From Rhea pennata (taxonomy: Eukaryota > Chordata > Aves > Rheiformes > Rheidae), in NCBI RefSeq assembly GCF_028389875.1, contig NW_026907681.1, positions 1,922,001 to 1,986,000 on the forward strand: DNA of 64,000 nucleotides. Direction: 5' to 3'. How positions within the stretch are numbered: position 1 is the first letter of the stretch; every line of letters starts with the position of its first letter. Made by a program: the position numbers and the translations under genes. Below, piece by piece: positions 1 to 12,600 of the stretch. The notes under the pieces are model-generated. The model worked only from the letters and a program-made list of their open reading frames with translations. It was not told the origin of the DNA and did not search any database.

Positions 1-254
1 ACACTCAGCAAATTCACCTCCTGCAGGCAGGCACTGGATATAATACAATTGATGCAGTCCTTCCCCTCTGCTCTTGACCTAGCTAGAACCCGATCTGCCT
101 CATCGTCACACCATGAAATGAAAGCATCACCAGCACCGTGACTGTCCGCTGTGCTCCCCAAAGATACACTCTATTGGGTGATAAGCTCTCTTTGGCCTAC
201 AAGAGACCAAGGCAGATAAAAAGCAGCCTGATTTCCCAAGTAGAACCTACTTAC

Positions 255-2383
<2,129 letters not shown>

Positions 2384-2454
2384 CTGCAAAGAAACTGGAG
2401 AATGAGCAACAAAGCCAGACACTTCTCCAGAGGAGAAGACAAGCTCACAAGAAT

Positions 2455-2587
2455 TTATAGTTTTATTGAGCCCTATGTAACAGGAGAGTAGAAATCATTC
2501 ACTCTGGTTTAAAAATGGCCTCTGAAACTGTCCAAAATCATTGTTGTGATTTTGTTTTTCTTTTTTCAGTTATGTTAATAATACATT
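2455..2587. repeat. Direct repeat of the distal part of block U
   Basis: This stretch (starting around tttatagttttattgagccc and ending in ...gttaataataca) is repeated almost exactly at about 4003-4134, inside block U. It is joined directly to POLE intron sequence on its left and to repeat R on its right, so it is a displaced piece of U that marks a rearrangement junction. Confidence 0.85.
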
Positions 2588-2609
2588 ATCAAGGGCCATG
2601 GCCCTTGAT
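2588..2609. repeat. Perfect 22-bp palindrome at a rearrangement junction
   Basis: The bases around the central CCATGG read identically on both strands over 22 positions (outermost A at 2588, T at 2609). It lies exactly where the displaced U piece meets repeat R. The other R copies have only the right half. Confidence 0.9.
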
Positions 2610-2845
2610 GCCACTTCCCAATGGCAGCATGGGAGCGGACTCTTGCCCTTTCTGCAGTGACCTGGGACAAGCCTGGGGCAGCGTGGGGCGCGTTGACACA
2701 GAGCAAGGGGCCCGCAGGCTTCCTGGGCCATGGCCCGGGCACGGCCCCGCAGCAGGAGGCGCAGCTGCCCTGGGGTGCTGGGCACAGGGGCTGCAGCAGG
2801 GCCGGCAGCCCCGGGGCCTTGTGCCACGCCGATGCTGGCGTGGTT
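2602..2845 (+). repeat. Repeat R, first copy
   Basis: GC-rich block beginning about gatgccacttcccaatggca. It is nearly identical to 5742-5975 and begins again at 63943 up to the window end. It contains open frames on both strands that match nothing I recognise and look like by-products of GC content. It ends where the text changes to a short AT-richer linker and then block U. Confidence 0.85.
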
Positions 2846-3208
2846 AGGTTTAGATACCCTAAAAAAAATCTCTCAGACGTCGGAAAACTGCACTGTGGAG
2901 GTCGTGCACAGGAAGCGCTTTCTGCACGGCTGTACGAACCGTGTGTTTGGGGTTTTAAGCATATGCAGTGTGGAAATCGGGAGGCTCCTGGGAAGTTTCT
3001 TTCTGGGCCCCAGCCAGCTGCGAGCCGGCACTGCCAGCTTGAGCAGCCCGGATTGCGTTGTCCTTCCGTGGTGCTCGGGCGGTGTTGGGAGCACGTAGGA
3101 AGCACCGCTGCCTTTTGCCCAGGCTGTGCTCTGTCAGCGGCCCCTTGGGCACAGCCCCCGCTACTAAAGCAAGCCTCTTCTGTGTTGGCCGTTGCTAAGG
3201 CTTTTGTA

Positions 3209-3214
3209 AATAAA
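3209..3214 (+). terminator. Candidate polyadenylation signal AATAAA in block U
   Basis: AATAAA about 350 bp after the start of U, conserved in all three copies. Usage is unknown. Confidence 0.4.
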
Positions 3215-4251
3215 CTAGGAGGAGCACACTGTGTTTTTGAATTTCCTTGTTTGTATTCAGTTGAACTTCTTGAACTGGATCCTTTCTAATGACCCAATAC
3301 TAGTATTATTTTAATAAGAGTGTAAATTACCAAAGTTGTTGTTTTTTTCCAGATATGAATGTCATCATTATAAGATAGATGGGATGTACAGGGTTTGTGC
3401 TTCCTCATCATAATTAAATAAGCAAATATTAAAGAAAAATGTGGGGAGAAAACAGGTGGTTAACATAAATCTGATTTTAACCAAAACTGTGACCATTGAG
3501 TTGCTGAGGACTTCTCAGTGGGGGATGTTTTGGAAGGAAGGGCACTTTCTTTCTCTCTCCCCAAACTGTACTGCCAGCCATCTGTTGATAATTATTGTCC
3601 AGTCTCTGCTGAGAACTTGTGATAGTTAATATTTCCTCACCGCTTGAACAAATAAGCGATAATCACTGCAAGGTACTTGACCACAGGAGTAGAAAGATGA
3701 ATAGCGTGGAAGAGTCAGTGTATACCTTGGTTTGTGAAAACAGCTCAGTTTTCTATTAGTGATTATGACAAATTCAAATTCTTGAGGACTTGGAGAATGA
3801 GTACATTGAGTTACATAGTATCTCTGGAAAAAGTAAGTTAAAAGATCAAAATTATCAAAAATCTTAAAAATTCTCCATTCCTGTTTGTTTTGTATTATTT
3901 TTAATTTACATTATCCTTTCTCAGAGGAAATATTGAATGTTTATAGCTAAGCTGGGGATAGCTCACTTCATGGCAATGTTTATTCTCTTAACCTGTCAAA
4001 TCTTTATAGTTTTATTGAGCCCTATGTAACAGGAGAGTAGAAATCATTCACTCTGGTTTAAAAATGGCCTCTGAAACTGTCCAAAATCATTGTTGTGATT
4101 TTGTTTTTCTTTTTTCAGTTATGTTAATAATACATACTAATAGGCTATGCCTTTAGTTCAAAGACCTGTAGGTTTACAAATAACAGCTCTTTCAACTTTG
4201 TAATACTCTTGATATGATAGCTTCTAAGTTTGTCTAAGAGTGGTCTGGGAA

Positions 4252-4253
<2 letters not shown>

Positions 4254-4287
<34 letters not shown>
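4254..4287. repeat. Poly(T) tract
   Basis: About 34 consecutive T followed by gaggcttcacagttggac. The copies at 30701 and 62424 are interrupted by C, so the tract varies in length and purity between duplicates. Confidence 0.95.
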
Positions 4288-4288
<1 letters not shown>

Positions 4289-4639
4289 AGGCTTCACAGT
4301 TGGACTTTTTCTATCTCTACAGTGACAATCTCTGTGTTTTTTCCTAACACGTAAAACTCAAGATTTTAAAAACTTATTTCTGGACCCACAGAAAACTTCA
4401 GATCTTAGCTCTTTGAAAACTCACTCCCTTTCAAAATGCCACAGAGTACGTTTTGCTGATAGCAAGAAAAATGTGTGTTGCTATTGAAATGGCTTTGGGT
4501 AATTTGATCAAAATGTCATCAGGCCTGATCCATTTGAGTGTATACTTTATGCTTATTTTTTGGTTATTAACTTTCCTTTTCTTCATAGGTTTCAGTAGGT
4601 ACAAGTCCTTGATGGCTTGCAGCACCTTTTCCAGAGGAA

Positions 4640-4694
4640 ATGAACTGGGCAGCGCTGATGTGCCCCGGTGGGCATGAGAAGCGTCTCAGGGCTC
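4640..4694 (+). repeat. Short repeat S, copy 1
   Basis: About 55 bp (gaactgggcagcgctgatgt...) shared with 7596-7650 and 62836-62890, just outside the end of U in copies 1 and 3. A candidate junction sequence. Confidence 0.7.
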
Positions 4695-5267
4695 CTGGGA
4701 CCTCAGAGGCCTGCCCTGAGGTGAGGTGGGCCTTGGGAAGAGGAATGGAGAGGATGGCGGGTTACAGAGATGTGTGGAGCTGCCAGCAGAGACCCCAGGA
4801 CAGACAGTGCGGAGCTGCACGTGGACGTGATGTTGGTGCCTGTAGCTCTCCTCTGCCGCTACCAGTTTGTGGCAGGGATCCCCCTGCCTGCCTTGGCTTG
4901 GGCACTGTTTGGGGGCTGCTGAGTGAGGGATCACGGGAGGGGAGATGTGTGGAGACTGAGCGGAGCTTGCTGGCGGATGCAGAGACGTGGGGAATCCTAG
5001 TGAGCACAGCTGCCCCTGGCTCAGTTCCCATGCAAGGAAATGGAGAAGAGGGTTGACTGTCTACTCCGGAGGACACACCAAGGAAAGCCATGCTAGAGTA
5101 GGGCCACCGCAGGCACACTTAACGGCTGCTTACCCCAGGCAGCTTGCAAGGGCTGGCACCCATGCAGAGATGGGGAACCACATGGGGTGCCCCGTCCCCT
5201 CTGCAGCCACAGCGTAGGACTACCAGGTGCATGTCCTGTTCTCACCATGTCCCCCATGACCCTGCAG

Positions 5268-5541
5268 GGGCTAACAGTTTGCAGTGCTGTATGCAGCTGC
5301 GACCATGACTGCACCCCTGGCGACATGGACATGTTGGGCCACAGAGAGCTGGGCATGTGCACAGATCACAAGTGATCTGTGCAGCACTGCGCACTGGGCA
5401 GGATCCCATTTGCCAGGAAGTTCAGCGTTGTGTGTTTGTCCTCACAGGGCAGAAGACAGGGCGCTGCGTGCCCAGTGCTGGCAGCACCGAGAAGAGCTCT
5501 GAAATGCTGGCTTGGTGTCCAGCAGAGGAAGCGAGTGTCGG
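5268..5541 (+). pseudogene. P2RX2: P2RX2 copy 1, fragment with exons 4 and 5 only
   Basis: Two exons of the P2X2 ATP-gated cation channel, from the cysteine-rich extracellular head. Exon 4 is 5268-5352 (…[17 protein letters not shown]…, human ADCVAGELDMLGNG). Exon 5 is 5448-5541 ([19 protein letters not shown]…, human TGRCVPYYQGPSKTCEV). The acceptors are canonical (ctgcag, cacag). Exon 5 has a GT donor (GG|GTACGG). To stay in frame exon 4 must end at a GC donor (G|GCATGT). P2RX2 homology starts near 4826 and stops at about 5736, where repeat R begins, so exons 1-3 and 6-11 are missing. One conserved cysteine of exon 5 (TCE in human) is Ser. Identification is firm. Confidence 0.88.
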
Positions 5542-5741
5542 GTACGGGCCCCAAAGATGGGTCGTGGCACTGGGGAGGAGAGTCCTCTGCTAGGATGGAA
5601 CAGGCACCAAAAGGCTGGCCCATCTTCGAGGTCCTGTCGGACACCAGGGGATGCTCTGGGCGGGACACCTCTGAGGGTGCTCTTGAGAGGTTTGGCCCCT
5701 TCAGCAACAGGCCATGGCCTAGGGAGGCGGTGCCATGGCCC

Positions 5742-5975
5742 TTGATGCCACTTCCCAATGGCAGCATGGGAGCGGACTCTTGCCCTTTCTGCAGTGACCT
5801 GGGACAAGCCTGGGGCAGCGTGGGGCGCGTTGACACAGAGCAAGGGGCCCGCAGGCTTCCTGGGCCATGGCCCGGGCACGGCCCCGCAGCAGGAGGCGCA
5901 GCTGCCCTGGGGTGCTGGGCACAGGGGCTGCAGCAGGGCCAGCAGCCCCGGGACCTTGTGCCACGCCGACGCCGG
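5742..5975 (+). repeat. Repeat R, second copy
   Basis: Nearly identical to 2610-2845. It truncates P2RX2 copy 1 between exons 5 and 6. Four to five gccatggc-type sextets cluster around this and the other R junctions (5711, 5730, 10137, 63906), suggesting short homology at the breakpoints. Confidence 0.85.
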
Positions 5976-7467
5976 GCCGGCAGACGGCTGGCAGGGAGGC
6001 TGCAGCGCGGCCCCGGGGCCCCCATGTCGCAGCACTGTGACCCGGCAGCGCAGTCACAGTGCTCGCGGCACGAGCAGGGCTATAAGGCGCCTGCGCCCCT
6101 GCCGCTCTGCCAGGCTCCGCAGCCGGCTCGCAGCTGGCTGCCGCCCAGGGCCGAGGCTCTCTGCAGGCTGTCCTTGGGCGCAGACGCACCCACCGCCACG
6201 AGGGCAGCAGGGCTCTCAACAGCCACCCAGCGCGACGTTGTCACAGGACGTGCGGGGGCACGGCTGCCTGCACCTCAGGCCGCCAAACGATGGACGTGCT
6301 CAGCAGCTGCACCTCCCTTTCGTATGGAGACCTCTTTGTGGCCTTCCTCTGACCTCGCTGCCAGCTCTTGCTTTGCACCTTCTCTGCCCTGCTTTGGTGC
6401 TCAGAGCACTCCCTGCTGTGGCCGTGCCCCGTGCCTCGCAGGCTTGGAAAGTGCCTGTGTCTGCTGCTTCACTCCCTAACACTGCCTAACGCTGCCTCCT
6501 GTGCCGGCTGCCTCTTCCCCAACACAAATAGGCACGACCAACCCCTTCCTCCTGCAGCCCTTGACCCCTTCCAGCACCGGCTCTAAGACTGGCTCTTTGG
6601 CTTGCCTCAGCCTCAGAAAGACTGTGGATCCTCTTCGTCTTCTGCCTGGCACTCCTCCAAAGACACACAGCGCAATACCAAGTGACAGCAAAGTTTTCAC
6701 AGTGTTTTCACTCTCAGGAGAGCAGAGGGAGGTCAGCATCTGCCAGCTCCAGGTCTCTTCTAAGCTGCCTCAGCTGAGCTGATGCAAAGGGGCCAAGGCA
6801 AGCAGGCTTTCTGCTTTTATTGCTGTACTCGTGTGGCGCTGCTGGGCACAGCTGGCCTGTGCATGCCTCCTGTGGGAAATGGAAGTGACCCCTGCCACCA
6901 CTGTCAGCAGCCATTCTTGTGCGAGCGCAGACTGTGCCCAGGCATTTGCTCATGGGCAGGCAGCGCGCTGAAGCTCACAGCTGATTCAGCCCTTGTGCAC
7001 CATCCGATCGTGGAAGGTTTTCTGTTGGAAGAGCTCGCTGGAGGCCCTCCGATCCAATCTGTGCTCCGAGCAGGCTCGGATTCAAAGCCGGATGTAACTT
7101 TGGTCTTTCAGAGACCGGAGCAAGCCCTTGGGAGCGGGAGAAGACCCCTCACACGCCCCTCAAGCTCCGCAAGGGCTCCAGGCCTTTTCAGCTGGAGATC
7201 AGTGGAGAAAGTTAACTCGATGGCCCACAAAGAGCAAGGGCATCCATTCTCGGAGCCGGAGACCCTTCCAAAGATCCCCATGCCTATCTGCTTTGGCGCC
7301 ACATGCAGCACCCAGGAAATGCAGGCCATGCGATGCGAAGATGCTCCAAGTGCTCATCATCAGTGTCATAGGTCTCGGGCAACACTCTGGAGCACCCGGC
7401 CAGCTGGTCTCCTGCAGGGCCCAGGAAAGAGTTTTTTCCCCCAGGCTCTATCAGGTCTGGCTTTTGC

Positions 7468-7538
7468 TTTTTTTTTCTTCCTTTCTTTTTTTCTTCCTTT
7501 TTTTTTTTTTTTTTTTCTTTTCTTTTTTTTTTTCCTTA
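7468..7538. repeat. T-rich simple sequence
   Basis: Long runs of T broken by single C residues, followed after about 60 bp by repeat S. This is the same order as at the end of block U, so it may be a diverged U remnant. Confidence 0.85.
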
Positions 7539-8025
7539 AATTTTGCCATGCTCTGGAGCCCCTAAAGTGGCTTCAGTTTGAGAGAGAGAGGAAAGGAGCT
7601 GGGCAGCGCTGGTGTGCCCCGGTGGGCGTGAGAAGCGTCCCAGGGCTGGCCGGGAGGCAGGCCTTGCTCACATGCGCAGGGAACAGCCGATCGCCAGCAT
7701 TGGGGTCAGGAAGGAATTTTCCCCCAGCACAGATTGGCAGCAGTGCCTGGGGGTTTTTCGCCTTCCTCTGCAGCACTGAGCACGGCCCACTCCCAGGGCT
7801 CCTCGGAGCCCTTTCAGGCCACTGATTGCCTGCTCTTGCAGCACCAAGACACCAGCTGTGCCCTGCAGCTCTCTCGCTCTCTGCCCTGGGGCAAGCTCAG
7901 GCACTTCCATGCATTCCATATGCTTGGGCTGTTCTGCCTTGTGCAAAACAATGTGCGTTTGCAAAGGCTCCGGGCTTGATGCTGCATCAGGAAGCAGCTG
8001 CCGCTTGTCAGCTCTCTCTGCATGT

Positions 8026-8031
8026 AATAAA
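8026..8031 (+). terminator. Candidate polyadenylation signal
   Basis: AATAAA followed by AAGTGCAATGCTTGTAA and a GT-rich stretch (ctgtgtgtgtcgtg) about 30 bp later, the usual layout of a poly(A) site. The transcript it would end is unknown. Confidence 0.35.
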
Positions 8032-8455
8032 AGTGCAATGCTTGTAACCTCTGCTGGCTCTGCTGTGTGTGTCGTGCGAGTCGTGGCTGTGGCCTGAGAG
8101 CTTTGTCGTGCAGCTGTGCTGCCAGGAAGCGCAGGTACCCTGCTGCCTGCAGGGTCTGTTGTGGGGCTTGCAGGGTTACTCTGCACCGCAGGGAGTTTAG
8201 CCCAACTCCGCCCCGGTTGCATAACCGGGCTATGACACTGCGCGCGTGTGCAGATTTATTTCGGGGGCCACATTGACTTTGGGGTTCGCTATTTCATTAC
8301 TCTTCAACCTCAGACCTTCTGGTTGACTGTTTCTCACGGTTATTCTGTGGCTGGAAGCCACCAAATCTCTATGTAACCAACCGCTGCTCTTTCTCACAGA
8401 TTTCCAGTTACTTATTCATATTCTGCTTAACACAGCGGTAGTGTTCTAGACACCC

Positions 8456-8555
8456 AAAAGTTACAGCAGGGAACGTTCCCACCAAGTATCATGTAGTATG
8501 GATACAAAAGTTGCAACACAGACCGTTCCCACCACGTATCCCGTAGTACGGATGC
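8456..8555. repeat. Two-unit 50-bp tandem repeat
   Basis: Units 8456-8505 and 8506-8555 both begin aaaagtt(a/g)cagca and share cgttcccaccaMgtatc and gtagtaYggat. Not found elsewhere in the window. Confidence 0.85.
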
Positions 8556-8761
8556 AGCACTCTGGGTCCCAGAGGCGAGGAGATCACTGATAGCGCCTTT
8601 TCCTGTCATCCTTCAGAAGGGCTACCAGGAATGGGAGACAAGCCCGCAGAGCTCTGTCCTCACCAAAGTCAAGGGCGTGACACAGTCACCAAGCAAGGTG
8701 TGCGATGTTGCGGTGTACATAGCCCACAACCACCACCACCCCGGCCTCCGCTCTCCCCCCC

Positions 8762-9252
8762 CACACACACAGCCGAGATGAGGCTCCGACCCGCCTTTCT
8801 CCCTTCTCTTCTCTTGTCTTGCTTGCTTTGGGTGGCCTCTTGGAGCAGTAGATGAGCAGCAGACTTTCTGCAAGGGCTTCCCAACTGCTCCTTCATCCAG
8901 ATGGACCCAGCAAAGGAAGCTGTCGTGTGTGGTGGTCCCCGCTGCCTGCATGGGGACTCCCGTGTTCCCTCCTCCAGGCCCAGCACTGTCCTTGGCTCCC
9001 AATGAGGCAACCATAGCTGCGTCCCAGACACATTGGGACTGCATGTTAGGTCACCTTTGCAGTGCTGTGCGGCAGGCTCAGCGGAGCTTGGGGAGCTTGG
9101 CACGTCGCACCGGGCAGGGCCCTGTGGCCTTAGCCAGGCAGGTGTGCCATGCTCTGCCTGCCCTGACAAGCAGCGTCAGGCCTCTGTGGTTTTGGATGTT
9201 CAGGGCGGGAGAGGGCACTCTCAGATCAGGTCAGGGGAGGCTCTGACATCCA
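8762..9252 (+). repeat. Segmental duplicate upstream of P2RX2 copy 2
   Basis: Nearly identical to 34258-34735, with small insertions and substitutions. It lies directly before the P2RX2 homology block in copies 2 and 3 but not in copies 1 and 4, so the two pairs of P2RX2 copies have different left boundaries. No exon recognised. Confidence 0.85.
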
Positions 9253-9694
9253 CGTGATGTTGGTGCCTGTAGCTCTCCTCTGCTGCTACCAGTTTGTGGC
9301 AGGGATCCCCCTGCCTGCCTTGGCTTGGGCACTGTTTGCGGGCTGCTGAGTGAGGGATCACGGGAGGGGAGATGTGTGGAGACTGAGCGGAGCTTGCTGG
9401 CGGATGCAGAGATGTGGGGAATGCTAGTGAGCACAGCTGCCCCTGGCTCAGTTCCCACGCAAGGAAATGGAGAAGAGGGTTGACTGTCTACTCCGGAGGA
9501 CACACCGAGGAAAGCCATGCTAGAGTAGGGCCACCGCAGGCATGCTTAACGGCTGCTTACCCCAGGCAGCTTGCAAGGGCTGGCACCTATGCAGAGATGG
9601 GGAAGCACATGGGGTGCCCCGTCCCCTCTGCAGCCACAGCGTAGGACTACCAGGTGCATGTCCTGTTCTCATCATGTCCCCCATGACCCTGCAG

Positions 9695-12600
9695 GGGCTA
9701 ACAGTTTGCAGTGCTGTATGCAGCTGCGACCATGACTGCACCCCTGGCGACATGGACATGTTGGGCCACAGAGAGCTGGGCATGTGCAGGGACAAGTGAT
9801 CTGTGCAGCACTGCGCACTGGGCAGGATCCCATTTGCCAGGAAGTTCAGCGTTGTGTGTTCGTCCTCACAGGGCAGAAGACAGGGCGCTGCGTGCCCAGT
9901 GCTGGCGGCACCGAGAAGAGCTCTGAAATGCTGGCTTGGTGTCCAGCAGAGGAAGCGAGTGTCGGGTACGGGCCCCAAAGATGGGTCGTGGCACTGGGGA
10001 GGAGAGTCCTCTGCTAGGATGGAACAGGCACCAAAAGGCTGGCCCATCTTCGAGGTCCTGTTGGACACCAGGGGATGCTCTGGGTAGGACACCTCTGAGG
10101 GTGCTCTTGAGAGGTTTGGCCCCTTCAGCAACAGGCCATGGCCTAGGGAGGCGGTGCCATGGCACAGGGATGGCCTTGCACAGGCCATGCCAACAGGGAC
10201 CATTTTGCTCCCGAAGCCATAGTACTTAGGTCTTTCCACAGTGAGTCCCTGGCGAAGATGGCACCACAGTTCCCCATCCTTATCAAGAGGAACATCCACT
10301 TCCCCTGCTTCGGCTTCTCCAAGGATGTCCATGTGGAAGAGATCAATGTGGGGCCTAGGGATGGAGCAAGTAGACCAGTGGGTACCCAGGCTGCCATGTG
10401 TGTACAGGGTATAGAACAAAGTGGAGAGCAATATAGGTGATGCTAAGCAGCTGAGTGCAGGTCAGGCCCTGCTGCTGGGACCAGGACAGCCTTGCTGCAG
10501 CAGCAGTGCTTTGTAGTCAGGTCTTTGGCATAGTGGGGAGAAGGGGGCCACCCTGGCCCTGCACTTGCATGTGTGTTGTCTGAGTGTGTGTGTGGAGTGC
10601 AGCCAGATGCCTTCCTGAAAGTGCAATGGTGGATAGCACAGCCATTTCCCGTAACAATTAGGTACCAGAGGAATGAGTGTTCACTGACAGCAGGGAGATG
10701 TGGTTGAAATACGTGGACAAGCCTGAAGGATGGAGAGGCAGGAGTGGAGCTGTGCAGGAGCAGTGCCATTTGGCAGCTGGAGGAGATGCCAGCTTTTCAC
10801 AGGGGATCCCTGTTCCTAAGTTGCTCCCAGAATGACGGAGGTTGGAAGTACCTCTGGAGATTGCCTAGTTCAACAGCTGCTTAAAGCGGGGTCACCTACA
10901 ACAGGTTGCTCTAGGCCAAGCCAACTCGGGTTTTTGGTATCTCCGAGGATAGAGACTCTCTAACCTCTCTGGGCAACCTGGTGCAGTGTTTGATCACCCT
11001 CACTGTAAAAAAAATGTTTGTTCTTAAGTTCAGACACAATTACTGTATTTCAGTTTATGCCCATTGCCTCTCATATGATCACGGGGCACCACTGAGAAGA
11101 GCCTGGCTCCATCTTCTTTACTCTTACCCATCAGGTATTTGTACACATTGATAAGATGCCCATGAGCCTTCTCTTCTCCAGACTTAACAGTCCCATTTCT
11201 CTCAGCCTCTCCTTACATGAGAGATGCTTCTAGTTCCTTCATCATTATTGCTGGACTTGCTCCAGTAGGTCCATGTCTTTCTTGTACTGGTGAGACCACA
11301 CCCACACACAGCACTCCAGCTGTGGCCTCACCAGTGCTGAGGAGAGGGCAGTAATCACCTCCCTCAACCTGCTGGGACAGGATGTTTTTTTGGTGCTCAG
11401 CTGCTGTCTCTGTGATACGGAGTTCTCAACCCTTACTCCATCCATCTATCCTTCACTCTTGCTTGCCCCTGCCTCCACTGAGGAAGGTGGTGATGATGAG
11501 GATGGTAATTATTGAGCAAGAAGGAGCAGGAATGCTCACACTGGTGGGTAGATATGGGGCATGTGGCCTTGCAAAGGGAGCGGTTGAAGTCTTTGGGAAC
11601 AAGAATCCCTTTGAAAATGCCAGCATCTTGCCAGGTAACTACCCCAGGGTTCCTCCTCTTCCTGCTCTCCACCCTCCTGCTGTGCAGGCCATCCCCTAGT
11701 CAGTCATGTGCATTTCTGAGTGCCTGCATACATCCACGTCTGGTATGTAGTTCTCCTAGGAAATCCCTTCACCGTTCATCAGCTAGGACCATCAGTGATG
11801 ACATGGATACCAATGAGCAGAGCTGGGGTTTAATGTTTCGTTTGGGTGCTTCACGATATTAGGAAGAAAATTGAGGCATATTGGTGTGCTGCTCTATGCC
11901 ATGGCTCTGGCTTTGTCTCCCCAGGGGCAACATTCAAGCTGCTGAGAGCAGTTACTTGAAAAGCTGCACCTTCAACACCACCTCTGCCCTTTGCTGCCCC
12001 ATCTTCATGGAGCAGGCGGGAGAGAACTTAAGGGAGCTGGCAGAGAAGGTGTCATGTCCTGGGAGGATGGTCCTCCCAGAGGGCCCAAGGTCTTGCTGGC
12101 TGGGCACAGGGCGTTCCTTCAGCACCTGCTCTAGTGCTTGGCTCCACGGGATCATCACTCATACACTGGCACTGTTGAGACTCAGAGGCAGCTGGAGGCA
12201 GGTCCCTGGCCCTGCTGCCCTGCCAGTATGCTGCAGGGGCTAGCTGGGATGGGCTGAGGGCAGTGGCAGCTTAGCCAGCCTCAACAGCTCGGAGTACAGC
12301 ACATCCACTGCAGCCCCTGAGCAGTCCTTTCTGCCCACCTTGCGCATGCAGAGTCCTGCAAGGCTCCCAGGCCCAGGGTCTCTCTTACGAGGCCCCTGTG
12401 CAGAGGCTGGAGAGCAGGAGGCCAGCTGGCAGCAAAGCATAGACTGCAGGTGTGCCTGTATCACTGCCAGGACTGGCAGGTTTGCTCGCCCAGTGGTGGG
12501 GACTCATCCACACACTTTGGGAAATACCATGACATTGCCAGGGGAGGGCAGTGCACCCAGCATTTGGTCTCCAGCCCCATCCGGCCCTGCTGCCTCTGCT

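Larger units (their letters stand above)
2858..4640 (+). repeat. Block U, copy 1 (anonymous duplicated unit)
   Basis: About 1.7 kb, closely similar to 29304-31010 and 61028-62835. In the other two copies it sits directly downstream of the CpG promoter that faces away from POLE; here that promoter is missing. It starts around ccctaaaaaaaat. It holds a polyadenylation-type AATAAA at 3209-3214, an exon-like stretch at 3687-3832 (preceded by cacag, followed by the strong donor AAA|GTAAGT) and a long T-tract at 4254-4287. No protein is recognised. It could be the remains of a transcript running away from POLE. Confidence 0.75.
5976..8755. other. GC-rich DNA with no recognised gene
   Basis: Unassigned stretch between the second R and P2RX2 copy 2. 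It has a TATA-like TATAAGG at 6081-6087 in very GC-rich surroundings, a pyrimidine/T-rich run at 7468-7538, short repeat S at 7596-7650, an AATAAA at 8026-8031 and a two-unit tandem repeat at 8456-8555. Open frames of up to about 366 codons cross it on both strands, but none matches a family I know and several overlap in different frames, as expected in stop-poor GC-rich DNA. P2RX2 exon 1 of copy 2 would be expected in this interval and is not there. Confidence 0.6.

Noticed and set aside
5379-6479. 366-codon open frame on the plus strand
   Set aside because: It runs through P2RX2 exon 5 in the wrong frame, then repeat R and GC-rich DNA. Other frames are equally open, and no protein family is recognisable.
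8020-8600. Endogenous retroviral LTR
   Set aside because: AATAAA, a hairpin around cccggttgcataaccggg and a tandem repeat gave the idea, but I see no TG...CA ends, primer-binding site or retroviral coding sequence.
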